A stretch of DNA of 64,000 nucleotides from Perognathus longimembris pacificus (GCF_023159225.1 NC_063175.1:1742755-1806754); one strand, 5' to 3'. Shown: positions 33,500-45,850, counted from the first letter of the stretch. Numbers and translations: made by a program. Notes: a model not told the origin generated them from the sequence alone.

Positions 33500-34640
33500 A
33501 GTCATTTTTAGTGTACATTGATACAAAAAAGTTTACCCATGGTATTTTGCACATTTGTATACATGAATTCAGTCGATTTAACCCTATCGCTCTCTCTTTC
33601 CCCATCTCCCCTATTCACTGCAAGTTTCCTTATATTATTTTCATGTATAGGCACAAAGTATTTCTATATTCTTCACCCTTCATCATTCTCTCTTCTCCCT
33701 CCCTCCTTGCCTCCCAAATAGTTTCAATTATAATTATACTGTCTCTAAATGTATGTGTGTTTGGGGGAGTATGGGTATCCATGTATATATGATTTAGAGC
33801 TATATCTCATATGTGACGTTTGTCTTTTTGGACTTGATTTACTTTGTTTAATATAATGATCTTCAGTCTTATTTTCCTGAAATGGTTATAATTCATTCTT
33901 GATTTCTCAGTACTTCATTGTTTATATTAGCATATTTTATGTATCTATCAGTTGTAGGGCATCCAGGCTGTTTCTATGGTGTGGCAGTTGTAAATAGTGC
34001 TGTGATAAAAATGAGTGTGCAAATGTCTCTATTATGTCCTTAATACTTTGGATATATGCCTACGAATGGTATAGTTGGCACACTTGGTAGTTCTATTCTT
34101 AGTTGTTTTGAGGAACCACTATACTGATTTCCAGGTGGCTGCACTAGTTTATATTCCTACCAACAAAGAGTAAGAGGATTTTCCCTCTGCATCCTAGCCA
34201 GCATCTGTTGTTGTGTTCTGTATTATAACCTTTCTGACTAGAGTGAGATGAAATCTTAATGTCATTTCAGTTTGCATTTTTCTGTATAGCCAAGGATGTC
34301 GAACATTTCTTTATGTATTTATTAGCCATTTGTACTTCTTTCAAGAATTGTCTGTTCAGTTCACTCTCATCCATTTGTTAATTGAGTTATTGATTTAGTT
34401 TTTTTTCTTTTGAGCTTCCAATAGAATCTGGTCATTAATTCCATGTCAGATATACCACTGGCAATATTTCTTCCCATTCTGTAGGCAATGGCTTCAGTCT
34501 AGTGACTGTTTCTTTTGTTGTGCAGAAGCTTTTTGGTTTGATGCAATTCCATTTGTCAATCCTTGCTCATATCTGCTGAGCTATTAGAGTTCTTATATTG
34601 TTGTTTTGTTCTGGGAAAGTACATTGCCTACACAGTGAAA
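33500..34640 (-). mobile_element. Older minus-strand L1 (3' UTR and ORF2 C-terminus)
   Basis: On the minus strand this corresponds to the end of ORF2 and the 3' UTR of a diverged L1: complements of the GGCATCCAGGCTGTTTCTAT, TATGCCTACGAATGGTATAG and GAGGAACCACTATACTGATT blocks line up with the younger copies at 27480-27720. No open frame is left. The full-length L1 was inserted at its 3' edge. The right boundary near 34640 is approximate. Confidence 0.75.
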
Positions 34641-34999
34641 CTTCAATAAAGGCTGCTGTAGGAAAGTTTCTAAAGCCTATTTTGCTAAATTAGAATGCTT
34701 ATTATTGATTATAGAGTTTAGTGTGGCAGAGTATCTCTTAGAAAGTTTGAGTTCAAGCTGTGTCTCTGCTACTAACATGGACTCTCAGAGGGGTTTTTAA
34801 TCTATCTTGAGTCTCACTATCTGTCTCTTGAAAAATGGGGGTGTTAAATGAGGTTAGGCCTGATAGTATTTCCTATTCTAATGTGGTATAATTTATAGTT
34901 AAGTTTGAAAAAGATCACCAACAGTAATTTTCTTGAACACTTATCTTCTGTGCTTTGTATTTGCTTTCAGAAAAGGGGGAGGAACAACTCAGAAGATCT
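34641..34999. other. Unique DNA
   Basis: Nothing recognised. Confidence 0.5.
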
Positions 35000-35266
35000 T
35001 TAGGTATTTATTTATTTATTTATTTATTTCTTATTTATTGTCAAAGTGATATACAGAGTGGTTACAGTTTCATACATTAGGCCTTGGGTACATTTCTTGT
35101 ACTATTTGTTACATTCTCCCTCATTCCCCCCTCCCCCCTCCCCTTTTCCCTTTCCCCACCATGAGTTGTTCAGTTGGTTTACACCAAATGGTTTTGCAAG
35201 TATTGCTTTTGGAGTCATTTGTCTTTTTATCCTTTGTCTCTCAATTTTGATATTTCCCTTAGGTTT
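35000..35266 (-). mobile_element. 5'-truncated L1 3' UTR
   Basis: An (ATTT)n-type tail at 35004-35030 is followed by the reverse complement of the L1 3' UTR (ATATACAGAGTGGTTACAG, pyrimidine tract 35118-35158, CACCAAATGGTTTTGCAAG). TTAGGT at 35000-35005 and 35259-35264 may be a short TSD. Confidence 0.8.
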
Positions 35267-35575
35267 TTAAAATAATAAGGTCAAAATGGGTTGTGATAAT
35301 AACTACATGCTTGTATGTATGTGTACCTGTGTTGCAAGGAAAATAAAGTCTATCACTATAGGTAACATACCATGTAGGATCAGACAGGTTGAGACTTGCT
35401 ACCCAATGCTGAGCAGAATTGGTATAGAAATGCATGTAAACTGGGCAAAAATAATTGTCTGTTGCAAGCCAGTTATAAATTAATTTCATGAAACAGTTTT
35501 GCAGCCTGGGTCTAACAACAGTTTTCTGTCAACTCTTTTAGGAAGCTTATCAAGAATATTCAGCCCAGGATTCAG

Positions 35576-35578
<3 letters not shown>
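35267..35578. other. Unique DNA
   Basis: No recognisable feature; small open frames only. Confidence 0.5.

Positions 35579-35632
<54 letters not shown>
35579..35632. repeat. (TG)n microsatellite
   Basis: About 26 uninterrupted TG units, directly abutting the 3' end of the minus-strand SINE that follows, so it reads as a (CA)n tail of that SINE. Confidence 0.97.
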
Positions 35633-35636
<4 letters not shown>

Positions 35637-35873
35637 GGCTCTGGGCCTTGAACTCTGGGTGTGTGAGCTTTGGGGGTGGGTGCGGACTCTGAGCTTTTGT
35701 GCTCAAGGCTAGCACTCTACCACTAAGCGACAGCTACATTTCTGGCTTCTCTGTGGTTAATTGGAGATGAGAGTCTCACGGACTTTCCTTCCCAGGCTGA
35801 CTTCGAACCATAATCTTTAGAGCTCAGCCTTCTAAGTAGTTAGGATTACAGGCATGAACCACCAGCACCTGGC
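35633..35873 (-). mobile_element. B1-ID chimeric SINE (B1-dID type)
   Basis: ID part (CTCTGGGCCTTGAACTCTGG, AGCACTCTACCACTAAGCG) then B1 part (AATTGGAGATGAGAGTCTCA, TAGTTAGGATTACAGGCATG, CACCAGCACCTGGC). Its tail side is the (TG)n repeat. Confidence 0.88.
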
Positions 35874-36116
35874 TAATATTTAATTATTTGTATGAAACTT
35901 TGAAGTGTAAAGTCATATGAAGAGTGTCAAAGATGTGAAAATGTACTCATGGCCCCAGATCTGACAAAAGGCCTCCAAGTTATCTTTTTCTGAGATGATG
36001 TGTTCATGATAAATTGTAAAATAAAATCCTGTATTCAGCTCATTGGATACAAAGTTTAAAGGCCAGAAGTGCTAGCTTTCTGTGGTTTCTGGTGGTAAGA
36101 AGTAGGTAGTAAAGGA
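35874..36116. other. Unique DNA
   Basis: Nothing recognised between two SINEs. Confidence 0.5.
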
Positions 36117-36357
36117 GCTGGGCACTGGTGATTCACTCCTGTAATCCTAGCTACTCAGGAGGCTGAGATCTGAGGATCACAATTTGAAGCCAGCAGGGCA
36201 GAAAAGTCCCCGTGAGACTCTTATTTCCAATATACTACTCAGAATAAAACTGGAAGTGGCTCTGAGGCTCAAGTGGTAAAGTGCTAGCCTTGAGCACAAA
36301 GAGCCTCAGGGACACTGGGTAGTCCCTCAGTTCAAGCTCAGGATTGGAACAAAAAAG
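36117..36357 (+). mobile_element. B1-ID chimeric SINE (B1-dID type)
   Basis: GCTGGGCACTGGTGATTCAC start, TAATCCTAGCTACTCAGGAG, then the ID part AAGTGGCTCTGAGGCTCAAG and GTGCTAGCCTTGAGCACAAA. Short A-rich tail. Confidence 0.88.
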
Positions 36358-37030
36358 AGGTAGTGAAAGAGCTCCTAATGAAGAATCCTAGTCATAGGAG
36401 ATAAAGAGCCAAACAGAACTCTGTTTTTCTCTTTCCCATAAGAGCCACTCTAAAATAACAAGTCTAATAAAAATTAATCTCATTAAGAAATAGGAAATCA
36501 AAAATAAACTAAATAAGAATATAATAGAAAAATGGGTCAACAAAAGAGTATAACTAGAAAAATGATTTAACATGTTACTTTGTGAATTCTAAGATACTTA
36601 ATAATGAAATTTCTCTTGGTAAAGTAGAGCACAGAGTAGACTAGGAAGAGATGAAATATGAGTGAGCAGATCATAGGAAAAATATAAAAGAAAAACAACT
36701 CTCAAATTCCATTAGACAAATAAATTAGAAAGCACACAAGGGACCTAGAAGATATCAGCAAGGAAATGGAGCTGACTGTTAATACAACCACAGAACATAC
36801 AGAAAACAAATAAGACCATAAGAGGGAAGTCAATCTTTCCCTTTTATCCTTTTAGAAAACATCAAGGTCAATGAGAAAAGAGAGAGGAAAAATATCCTAT
36901 ATTCCAAAAATTTAGGAACCAGCTAATTTTGAGTTACAAAGAGGGCAGGAAGGATGCATGAGAGTGCATCATAGACCTGAAGGGAAAAAAATGGGAATAT
37001 TGGGAAGAATAAGTATTTAATGCTCTTTGA
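36358..37030. other. Unique AT-rich DNA
   Basis: A-rich plus strand with no recognisable element or exon. Confidence 0.5.
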
Positions 37031-37043
37031 AAATACTTCTCCC

Positions 37044-37317
37044 AGGGACTGGGAATATGGCCTAGTGGCAAGAGTGCTTTCCTCATATACATGAAGCCCT
37101 AGGTTTTTTGATTCCTCAGTACCACATACATAGAAAACGTCCAGAAGTGGCACTGTGGCTCAAGTGGCAGAGTGCTAGCCTTGAGCAAAAAGAATCCAGG
37201 GACAGTGCTCAGGCCTTGAGCCCAAGCCCCAGGACTGGGAAAAAAAAAAAAGAAGCCAGGGCCAGTGCTCAGGCCCTGAGTTCAAGCCCCAGGACTGGCA
37301 AAAAACAAAACAAAACG
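37044..37317 (+). mobile_element. Dimeric ID SINE with duplicated 3' part
   Basis: Standard dimer to about 37250, followed by a second copy of the last ~55 bases of the right monomer (units at about 37191-37250 and 37251-37306, each ending CCCAGGACTGG plus A-rich). Probable TSD AAATACTTCTCCC at 37031-37043, with AAATACTTCCCCC starting at about 37318 after the tail. The B box region is damaged (GGTTTTTTGATTCC). Confidence 0.9.
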
Positions 37318-37377
37318 AAAATACTTCCCCCAAATAAAAGCAATCTACAAACTACATTTAATTTACACACCAAATCT

Positions 37378-37401
37378 TACAACAACAACAACAACAACAA
37401 C
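37378..37401. repeat. (CAA)n microsatellite
   Basis: About eight CAA units. Confidence 0.9.
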
Positions 37402-38631
37402 TAATCTAGATACGACACCAGGCAGGACAAAGACTCCTGGCTGTCTTTCCCAAGCCTGGTCTTGGCACTTCTGGCATGCAGGTGGATCATGCTCTGTTTT
37501 ATTCTCAGTGAGTAGCCATTTGGCAGCTCTGTCCAGTGGCATTAATTTTTTTAATACAATAAAATAATTGTTCTTAATTGTTCATAGTGTAACATGGGAC
37601 TATAGCTTCACATGCTATAATGGATGTTGCTTTGACACATACTCCATACACTGATGCAATGCCATACTTTAGGATTACTCCATTTCTGTTGCTTATGTTT
37701 TCACATTGCTTAGTGCACTATAACAAATACATGCAAAATGTTATTGTTCAAAACCCAGGAGAGTATATTCTCATTTTTGTAATTAGGTTCAGTGTTCCTA
37801 GGTTATGCAGGTGAACTCTCAGGGATTCATTCTGGTGGTTCTTTGGAAGGTGCCTGCCCTCTCGGTGCACTCTGTTTGGGTTTTGGTGTGCCTTATTCCT
37901 GCCTACTTGACAGAGAGAGGTAACACACTTGGAGGAATGTGTCTGGATGGTGTTATTGGCTTGGCAGGTGTGCCACTGAACAACTTCTGAGGAGGTCACA
38001 TTTTCCAAAGCTCACTTTGTATATGGTAATGAGGAAGGGAGAAGGAAGACTCTTGCAGAGGGTGGGCAGAAGGCTATGAGAAGCTGCAGATTCCTCTGAG
38101 AGCAGTTCCATGCAAGAATTATGTCTGATGGTGCTTGCCTAGCTCTGTTCTGTCATGGCTATGGTGTGGCAACTACTGCATGTTCCCTATGATTTCTTCT
38201 TCTGAGTAGAGATCATTGTGGCTGTCTTGTCTATATTCTACTATGGTTAATTTGTGTGTGTGTGTGTGTGTGTGTGTGCACGCGCATATGCATGTGTATG
38301 TGTAGGTGCTGGCATTAGTAACTTACATGTTTAATCTATTAGATTGTCAATTCTCAGGGAGCCAGGACTGAAACTGACAGAATGGACATCACAAAGAAAT
38401 TCTGAACTTGAGTCAGATGGTATGAGTTTCAAGTCAGGTTTTCTCCCATATGTAAGATGAATATTTTCCACGAATATTCAGTCTGAAACTCAAGGGAAGG
38501 AGTACCTAAAGTTGTGGGTTATGGTAGAAATTACTAGTGGCCAGCAAAACCTGTGTTTTTTGCATGCTCAGACATAGTGTTTTACCCTCTCTAGCCCTGT
38601 GTGACTGCATTGTAGTTGATAGCATGGGAGT
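37402..38631. other. Unique DNA
   Basis: No exon or repeat recognised apart from the TG tract at 38252-38278. Confidence 0.5.
38252..38278. repeat. (TG)n microsatellite
   Basis: About 13 TG units, followed by CACGCGCATATGCATG. Confidence 0.95.
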
Positions 38632-38654
38632 AGAAATGCCATAACCCCCCCTTT

Positions 38655-39534
<880 letters not shown>

Positions 39535-40795
39535 AAAAAAATAAACATCAAGCCATCCTCAGGTGGATGAATACTGGCATTTGATGCTAGTGGAAGAATT
39601 CTGACTGGTCCTCAAAGAGAGGAAAGATGACTCAGGAATATTATATCCAGACAAACTGTCATTCACATATGAAGGGAAAGATAGATATATTAAATACACA
39701 AGAGCTTGGGGAATATTATTTTCATGAATCTTCTTGACAAGAAATTATGAAAAGATGAAGTATTCTAAGTAAAGAGAAAAATATTATAGAAGGAAGACTA
39801 AAAATGGGAACTGCATTTCTTTACATATGAAAGATTATACATACCAAAAAGGTGCTACTAACACCAATAGGTACAAATTCTAAGAACTACACATCAAAAA
39901 TCAACTAAGGATATGAAAAATATAAGAAAAGGTAGATTTAACTGATGCATATTTAATTTTATATGTGTACAATAGAGGATGGGCCACCTGCTAGTCAGGA
40001 AGAATGACCCTGTCATATGTCATAATGGAAAAAAATGTAGATTATTGTATGTGTGTGATACAACTGTAATAAATTAGAACTTAAGAATCAGAAAATTAAA
40101 AATAATCATTGCATAGACATTTAGAAATGTTCTATCCAACATCTCTATAAAGATGAAAAAGTAGAGAATATCAATAATGAAAAATTACAAATAGGGTTTG
40201 CAGTGAAAGCAAGGGTTGGAAGGCAAATCCTTTGTGTGCTTATATCAATGAACAGCAACACATGATCATAGATGAGTTAAACATGTAACTAAAGGAGAAA
40301 GAAAATACCCAAAGAAAAGGGTGACGGAGTGATGGGGGATAATGATACTGGAATATGTTGTGTCAGTATATATAGATGGCATAAGGAACCTCACCAAAAG
40401 CTGTATAATAGGGATAAGTGGGAATGGGACAGTAAAGAGCCATAGAAGAGGTTAAGCTAAAGTATAAGATATGCATATGTGAAATATCATTTTGTACAAT
40501 ATACACTAAAGAAAAAGAAGAAGGAAATGAATGACAAGCCCTTTTGGGGGTAGCTACCAGTGTGACTGGGAAGGGCCAATGGGGAGGGAAAATGAGGATG
40601 AATATGATCAAAGTAGTTAATATGCATATATGGAAATGAAACCTGTTGAAATGGTTTCAGCTAGAGAAGGAAAGGATAAGACTGACAAGGGCTGAATTTG
40701 GTTGGGGTGCATCATATGCCTGTGAGAGAATACCACAATCCTCCTATATAACTAATATATGCTAAAAATCCATTAAAAATGATAAAAATAAAAAA
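39535..40795 (+). mobile_element. Ancient L1- or HAL1-like element (ORF1 piece directly followed by 3' UTR)
   Basis: 39625-39705 translates as a decayed L1 ORF1 C-terminal block (GILYPDKLSFTYEGKDRYIK type, compare YQPRILYPGKLSF at the window start). The 3' end at about 40500-40795 looks like an old rodent L1 3' UTR (AACTAATATATGCTAAAAAT, then A-rich tail). Only about 1.1 kb separates the ORF1 block from the end, too little for a 3.8-kb ORF2. That is the HAL1 layout (ORF1-only L1 relative) or an internal deletion. Boundaries approximate. Confidence 0.45.
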
Positions 40796-41599
40796 GAAAA
40801 ACACTAAGGGGGAAACAGAAAAAGGAATTTGAAAAGGTACAAGTAGAAGACAAGAAATTAAAACACTAAAAAAATGGAAAAGTTACTTGTGTATTCAAGA
40901 AATGTGTCTTAAAAATAAATAATTCAAGTCTTGCATGCTAACCAGGCAAGAATTAAAAGAGAAAACACAAATACACTAAATAAGAAAGAGACAGTAACCA
41001 CAGTTGCATAAGAAATTAAATGATCCACAGGTGACTGCTTTTCTCAACCCCATGCAAATCTTTGAAATCTTTTGAAGTAAATAATTTGTAAGACAACTAA
41101 ACCTACCAGAATAGATTCTAGAAAAGGGAGAAAGATTTCTAAGACTAATTAACATATAAGAAATAAAGTTGAAAAAGAGCTAATTATCTAAAAGAACTTT
41201 TTCAAGACAGATAAATAAAGAAGGTTATTAATGCTGTTTGAATTGCTCCAAAGCCCAAACCCTAACTATGAAGAGAAGCTTCTAAATCCATTTGATGAAG
41301 TGGTACATATACCATGATATTTTTGCCGAAGTCCAACAGAAGACAGGATGGAGCTCAATATTACTGTGAATGTCCAAATTAAATTACTAGTAAGGATGGG
41401 CTGATAGTCATCAAAAAGGTTTATTTCAAGAATAAGAAGACTTTTCTATTGGAAAATATATCAGTGTATTTCATTCTATAATAATCTAAGGAAGAATCTT
41501 CTGCTCATCTCCAAATGTTCTTAAGAAACAATGGGAAATCAAATGTATGCCAGTCCCCCAAACCCACGTATTGTCTGCCTATTCTGGATACTTCCTATT
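40796..41599. other. A-rich unrecognised DNA
   Basis: A-rich plus strand. It may contain more ancient L1 but I cannot support it. Confidence 0.4.
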
Positions 41600-41840
41600 A
41601 ATAGAAACAATCTATAGAGATGAAAGTAGATTAGTGGTTGCTCAGTCCTGAATAGGAGATGAATCTGAGAAACTAATGGTCTTGGGGTTACCTTTTGGGG
41701 TGATAAACATTCTAAAATAAGATTGTGGTGATGAGTGCACAACTAAAAGCTGTTGAATTAAATATACTAAAAGCTACTGAATTGTATATTTGAATTGTTA
41801 TGATATGTGAATTATAGCTTAATAGGTCTGTTAAAAAGTT
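41600..41840 (+). mobile_element. Ancient L1M-type 3' end
   Basis: GATTAGTGGTTGCTCAG, GATTGTGGTGATGAGTGCAC, CTACTGAATTGTATATTTG, GTGAATTATAGCTTAATAGG and CTGTTAAAAAGTT follow the well-known order of the mammalian L1M 3' UTR end. Strongly diverged, older than the rodent L1s nearby. Confidence 0.7.
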
Positions 41841-42882
41841 AATGTATATTCTTTCTTTACAATTTCAATACATCTTAACTTGGTAAGAAATTATTTCTGG
41901 CTCAACTCCAAAGCTAATATTAACCTTCATAGAGGAGGTGATGGTGTTTCCCCACCAACACTTGGGCAACCAGGAGTTTCTACAATGAGTCCTATTATTA
42001 ACACTGTTCAAACCAGTCAAAGCAATGAGACAAAAAGTAGAAATGAGAGATGTGAAATTTGAAAAGTATAAGGGAAATCACTATTTCTAGTGCCTACCAT
42101 CATAGACTTAGGTACACTTTCTCAAGAGGGAGAAAGTGTAAAATACAATCCGGTAAAATGGGTGCATATGTCATGAATACATGTCTATTAACAGCTTTGT
42201 ATTTTCAAATTCTAATCACAGACTGCTTAGCTGAGAAAGGTTGCAATGTCTGATCATAACAGTTTATCAGATCTGGGATCTAAGATTAGATACGTCTCCT
42301 CTTTTCACTTTATTTTCCCCAGCAATAAAATTAATTTCTAGTTTAAGGGTTTGTTTCTATTGACTAAAATACAGACCATTCAGCAAATGCTAGTGGGTTT
42401 CCCAGGCCTTTATCTCATAATAGAATCCAGTATTTCTATGAATTGGTTCACAGTAGTGTTGTTAAAGGGAGTGCAAACTGATAAAATGGGATTATTCTCC
42501 TCTATGGTAAATGACAACAATCTCAGGGGACAGAAAATGACCTTCACTTTTAATGCCAGCATTATTCCATTAACAGTGTGAGCTGTGTGCTACGTTGAGA
42601 ATAGAATAATTGTAAGGCTACACACAGAGTAGGTGAGAAAAGAAATCTATGATCACTTAGTACTGGCTTTGTTGAGACTAAGAGGGATGTGTTTATGGGT
42701 TTGCACTGGTATATGAATTTCAGGTTTCTTGTTTTCTCCATTTTCATTGCTACCATTTTAGCTAGTTTATGAATTCATAAACTATTAGGATAGAATTAGA
42801 AATATTATGGTATACATGCATACTTAGGTCTTATTTATGGTCTATGTGCAGCATATACTTGCCCATACTAAAATGAGTCAGA
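41841..42882. other. Unique DNA
   Basis: No repeat or exon recognised. Short open frames only. Confidence 0.5.
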
Positions 42883-42932
42883 ATTTATTAATCATTTTCT
42901 TCTTTTTTTTTGTTTAGGATTTATTAATCATT
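42883..42932. repeat. 14-nt direct repeat flanking a 22-nt T-rich insert
   Basis: ATTTATTAATCATT occurs at 42883-42896 and 42919-42932, bracketing only TTCTTC plus a T-run and GTTTAGG. It has the form of a tail-only retroinsertion on the minus strand. Confidence 0.7.
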
Positions 42933-42941
42933 GAAGAAAAC

Positions 42942-43114
42942 TTTTTTTTTTTTTTTTGCCAGTCCTGGGCCTTGGACTCAGGGCCTGAGCACTGTCCCTG
43001 GCTTGTTCCCGCTCAAGGCTAGCACTCTGCCACTTGAGCCACAGCACCACTTCTGGCGGTAGCTTCAAGTATATGAGGCAAGCACTCTTGCCAGTAGGCC
43101 ATATACCCAGCTCC
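42942..43114 (-). mobile_element. Dimeric ID SINE with internal deletion
   Basis: T-run 42942-42957, then the right monomer complete. The left monomer lacks about 40 bases around the B box (jump from CACTTCTGGCGGT to AGCTTCAAGTATATG). The TSD GAAGAAAAC is at 42933-42941 and 43115-43123. Confidence 0.9.
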
Positions 43115-43123
43115 GAAGAAAAC

Positions 43124-43521
43124 ATTTTAAAGGCACAAAATCTAGGATAATATTCTGAGATTGAATTCTCTCTCTCTCTCTCCAGTTTTATTACAATTGC
43201 ACTACTCCATCAGCCCTTAGAGATTTTTGTATTTTTTTCCTTTGGAGATAGTATTTTTTAATATTTGAATTTAACTTTTAATAAAAGTCATGAGATGAAA
43301 TAATATCACAATTTAACACAGTATAATATTTCCTAAAATACTACAATACTCTAGAACATTTACCTGTAAATTAATATTGTCTTTAAAACTAGTCACAGTA
43401 GAATGATTTCTTAATTCACTCATACTGTTATTGTTTGAACCACTTTCTGAGCTCTTAGACTGAGATAATGCTGTTTGACTATGAAGAAAAACGAAGTAAT
43501 TTGTAGACAACTCTTAAGGGT
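43124..43521. other. Unique DNA
   Basis: Contains a short (CT)n at 43168-43182, otherwise nothing recognised. Confidence 0.5.
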
Positions 43522-43537
43522 GAAAATGTATGTTCAA

Positions 43538-43987
43538 CTTGGACATGGTAAGTTGGGACTCTAAATATTCACATAGTGAGACAAAAATAGGATATTCTTA
43601 GGAGAGGATCACAAAGACTCAATAGCTATGTGCATATCATCATATAAAATGATGTTTATTGAAATGAACTCCAAGAGACTTGTTTTTGTTTTACTCTTTG
43701 TTTTGTTTTGTTCTGTTCTCCCCCTTTGTTTCCATTATTGTTTATCTGTTTTAGGGAGGGTAGGGGTGAGCATAGAAATGGTAGGACAAAGGTGAACTAA
43801 TTCAGCAGTGATACTAGGCACATTGTTGAAAATGAACTATATAACTTGTGGGGGCATGGGGTCAGGAGGGAAAAACTGTGAGAAAAGTAGGGAAGAGGTG
43901 ACACAGTTCAAAATGAAATGTACTCAGTACCTAACTTACATAACTGTATCCCCTTGGTACCTTTCCTTTACAATAATAAAAACAAAA
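43538..43987 (+). mobile_element. 5'-truncated L1 3' end with perfect 16-nt TSD
   Basis: Same 3' UTR type as 16300-16867 (GGACATGG start, ACTCAATAGCTATGTGCAT, GAACTATATAACTTG, AACTGTATCCCCTTGG, AATAATAAAAAC end). GAAAATGTATGTTCAA lies at 43522-43537 and again at 43988-44003, a perfect TSD although the element itself has diverged. Confidence 0.9.
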
Positions 43988-44049
43988 GAAAATGTATGTT
44001 CAAGTTGAATTCTATAATTTGGTGGCCTTAAGACAAGAAAGGTTATTTT

Positions 44050-44160
44050 AGTTTTTGAGACAGAGTCTCACTAGGTAGTATAGGATGGCCTCAGACTTTT
44101 GATCCTCTTGCACAGGTCTCCCAAGTGCTGGGATTACAAGCATACACCACAACCCAACAA
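44050..44160 (-). mobile_element. B1-like (7SL-derived) SINE
   Basis: TTTTTGAGACAGAGTCTCAC, CAAGTGCTGGGATTACAAGC and the ACCACAACCCAAC end are the reverse complement of a B1 monomer without an ID part. Diverged. Confidence 0.8.
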
Positions 44161-45289
44161 CCCAAATAAAAAATTTTGATTACAAAGTAATAAGATTGGC
44201 TTTTTGTTCATGGGTTATTCATTGTTTCTGAATGCATTTGTGTTAAAGAGGAAAAAGTCTGAAATATTCTCAGGGGCTGTATGCTTGTCAGGGCTGTATG
44301 CTTGTCAGAGTTGGCTCCCTTTCCCACAGCAGGTTCCTGACAAGTTAGTTTGGTCTCTTGTCTTATGTTTTTGATACTTGAATCAGCTTCAGCAAACACA
44401 GAAATAAATTTACCCAAATTTGATGTGCAGAGAGTTTTCCTGATAAATTGAATACAGTGGGAACTAACAGTTGTGGGTTTCAATTCTAACATTACTATGG
44501 CACAATATTGGGCAAGGCAGCTTGGCTGCCTTTCTGTGATTAGAAAACATCAGAGGTTGTTAGAGAAGTGAAACCATATGCATGCCTCCAAGTCCCATGG
44601 CATGTGATGCGCACACTTACCAAATGTCAGTTTCTGGTTAAAATGAAGTTTAGACTAAGATGGAACATAATGAAGTAACAGTAACAGTTCTTTTAAAGTC
44701 TATGTAGGTATCTCTCAGTTTCACTTTATTCTTGTTCTGTGTGGATATTTTCTATTGGTTTGTGAATGTTTTCTATACCATTATGTTTGGACAACCTTTC
44801 TACATTCTGCTTAGATAGTTCACCTGTGATCCTGGACTAGTCAGTCTAAAGAAAGGATCCAGGTGAACGGCGCCCACCTAAAACTCTCCCCAGGGATAAG
44901 GACATCTGCAGAGATTCCAGTGGGAGGTAGCTCAAGGGGCCAGTATTAGAATTTGCATGTTGGGTCTTATAATTAAATCTGTAATGCTTAGTGCTGACTG
45001 AAGACTTCAATCATGAGTACTGGCAATCTAATGAAGGCCAATTATTCTCAGGAGAACAGTTCTGAAAGTGGCTTAAGATGGGTAGTAAAGTCAGAATTAC
45101 AGAAGTGGTGATGAGACTTGACACTTCTTGGGACAGAAAGAACTGTGGGATTTGGTGTTTGCTCTGTTCTAGATAGGAAACTGAATAGTAAGCAGCAGAT
45201 GCATCCCCTTGGGGCTTGATTTCTCTAATTTTAATTTGAAGCAGTAAAAAACTTTAAGTTTGATATGGAAAGCACCAGTGTCATCTGCT
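44161..45289. other. Unique DNA with a small tandem duplication
   Basis: GGGCTGTATGCTTGTCA is repeated head to tail at 44274-44290 and 44291-44307 (17-bp unit, identical). Otherwise no repeat or exon recognised. Confidence 0.5.
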
Positions 45290-45850
45290 AATATTGAAGG
45301 AGGGATGCTGAATCTAATCGGTGCCATCTTGGCCACGTGGTGGATGATAGGTGCTGGGTTTAACTGGTGCCATCTTCTCTTAATGGTGGAAGCAGGGAAG
45401 TCCTACCTGCCAGGTGATGGGTGTGCCTTGACTCCTAGAGGTAGGGGTGGGGACTTGGACATAGGTTACTAGACCTGCCAGTCTTAGGTGGTGAAATCTC
45501 AAGCTCCTTGTGATCCTGCCCCCTGACCTGACCCTATTTGGGCCTGGACCAGCTCAGGTACAGGTTCCATTCCTTCCCTCACCGTGCCATGTTTCCATGC
45601 ATGTCTCCTGGCACTCCTCCCATCACCATGGTCTCCCACTTCACCTCTCCATTGGCACTAATCTGGTTTGTTGGTTTTTCTGCTCTTTCTTTCCTCTCTG
45701 GCTCTCATGACTCAGTGTTCTGACAGTGTTAAGTGTATTTGCAGGGCTGCTGGTCTTTGGGACCAGAGTCCACCGGGGGTCGCTGCCCTTCTAATAAAGA
45801 CTCCTGATTCTACCTCTCAAAATGTGGCTTCTTTCTTTTCTCACTATATA
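45290..45850 (+). mobile_element. Possible solo LTR (endogenous retrovirus-like)
   Basis: Relatively GC-rich block ending with an LTR-like 3' arrangement: GGGACCAGAGTCCACCGGGG, then CTTCTAATAAAGACTCCTG (AATAAA at 45793-45798), then a T/C-rich stretch. No gag, pol or env frame flanks it, so if real it is a solo LTR. TSD and exact edges are not visible. Alternatives are a processed 3' UTR or unique DNA. Low confidence. Confidence 0.35.

Noticed and set aside
32342..33511. Several 150-200-codon frames on both strands
   Set aside because: They lie in the CpG-rich L1 5' UTR, where stop codons are rare; no conserved domain.
35579..35632. CRISPR-like array or regulatory repeat
   Set aside because: Simple TG dinucleotide repeat at a SINE tail; no spacers, and the DNA is eukaryotic.
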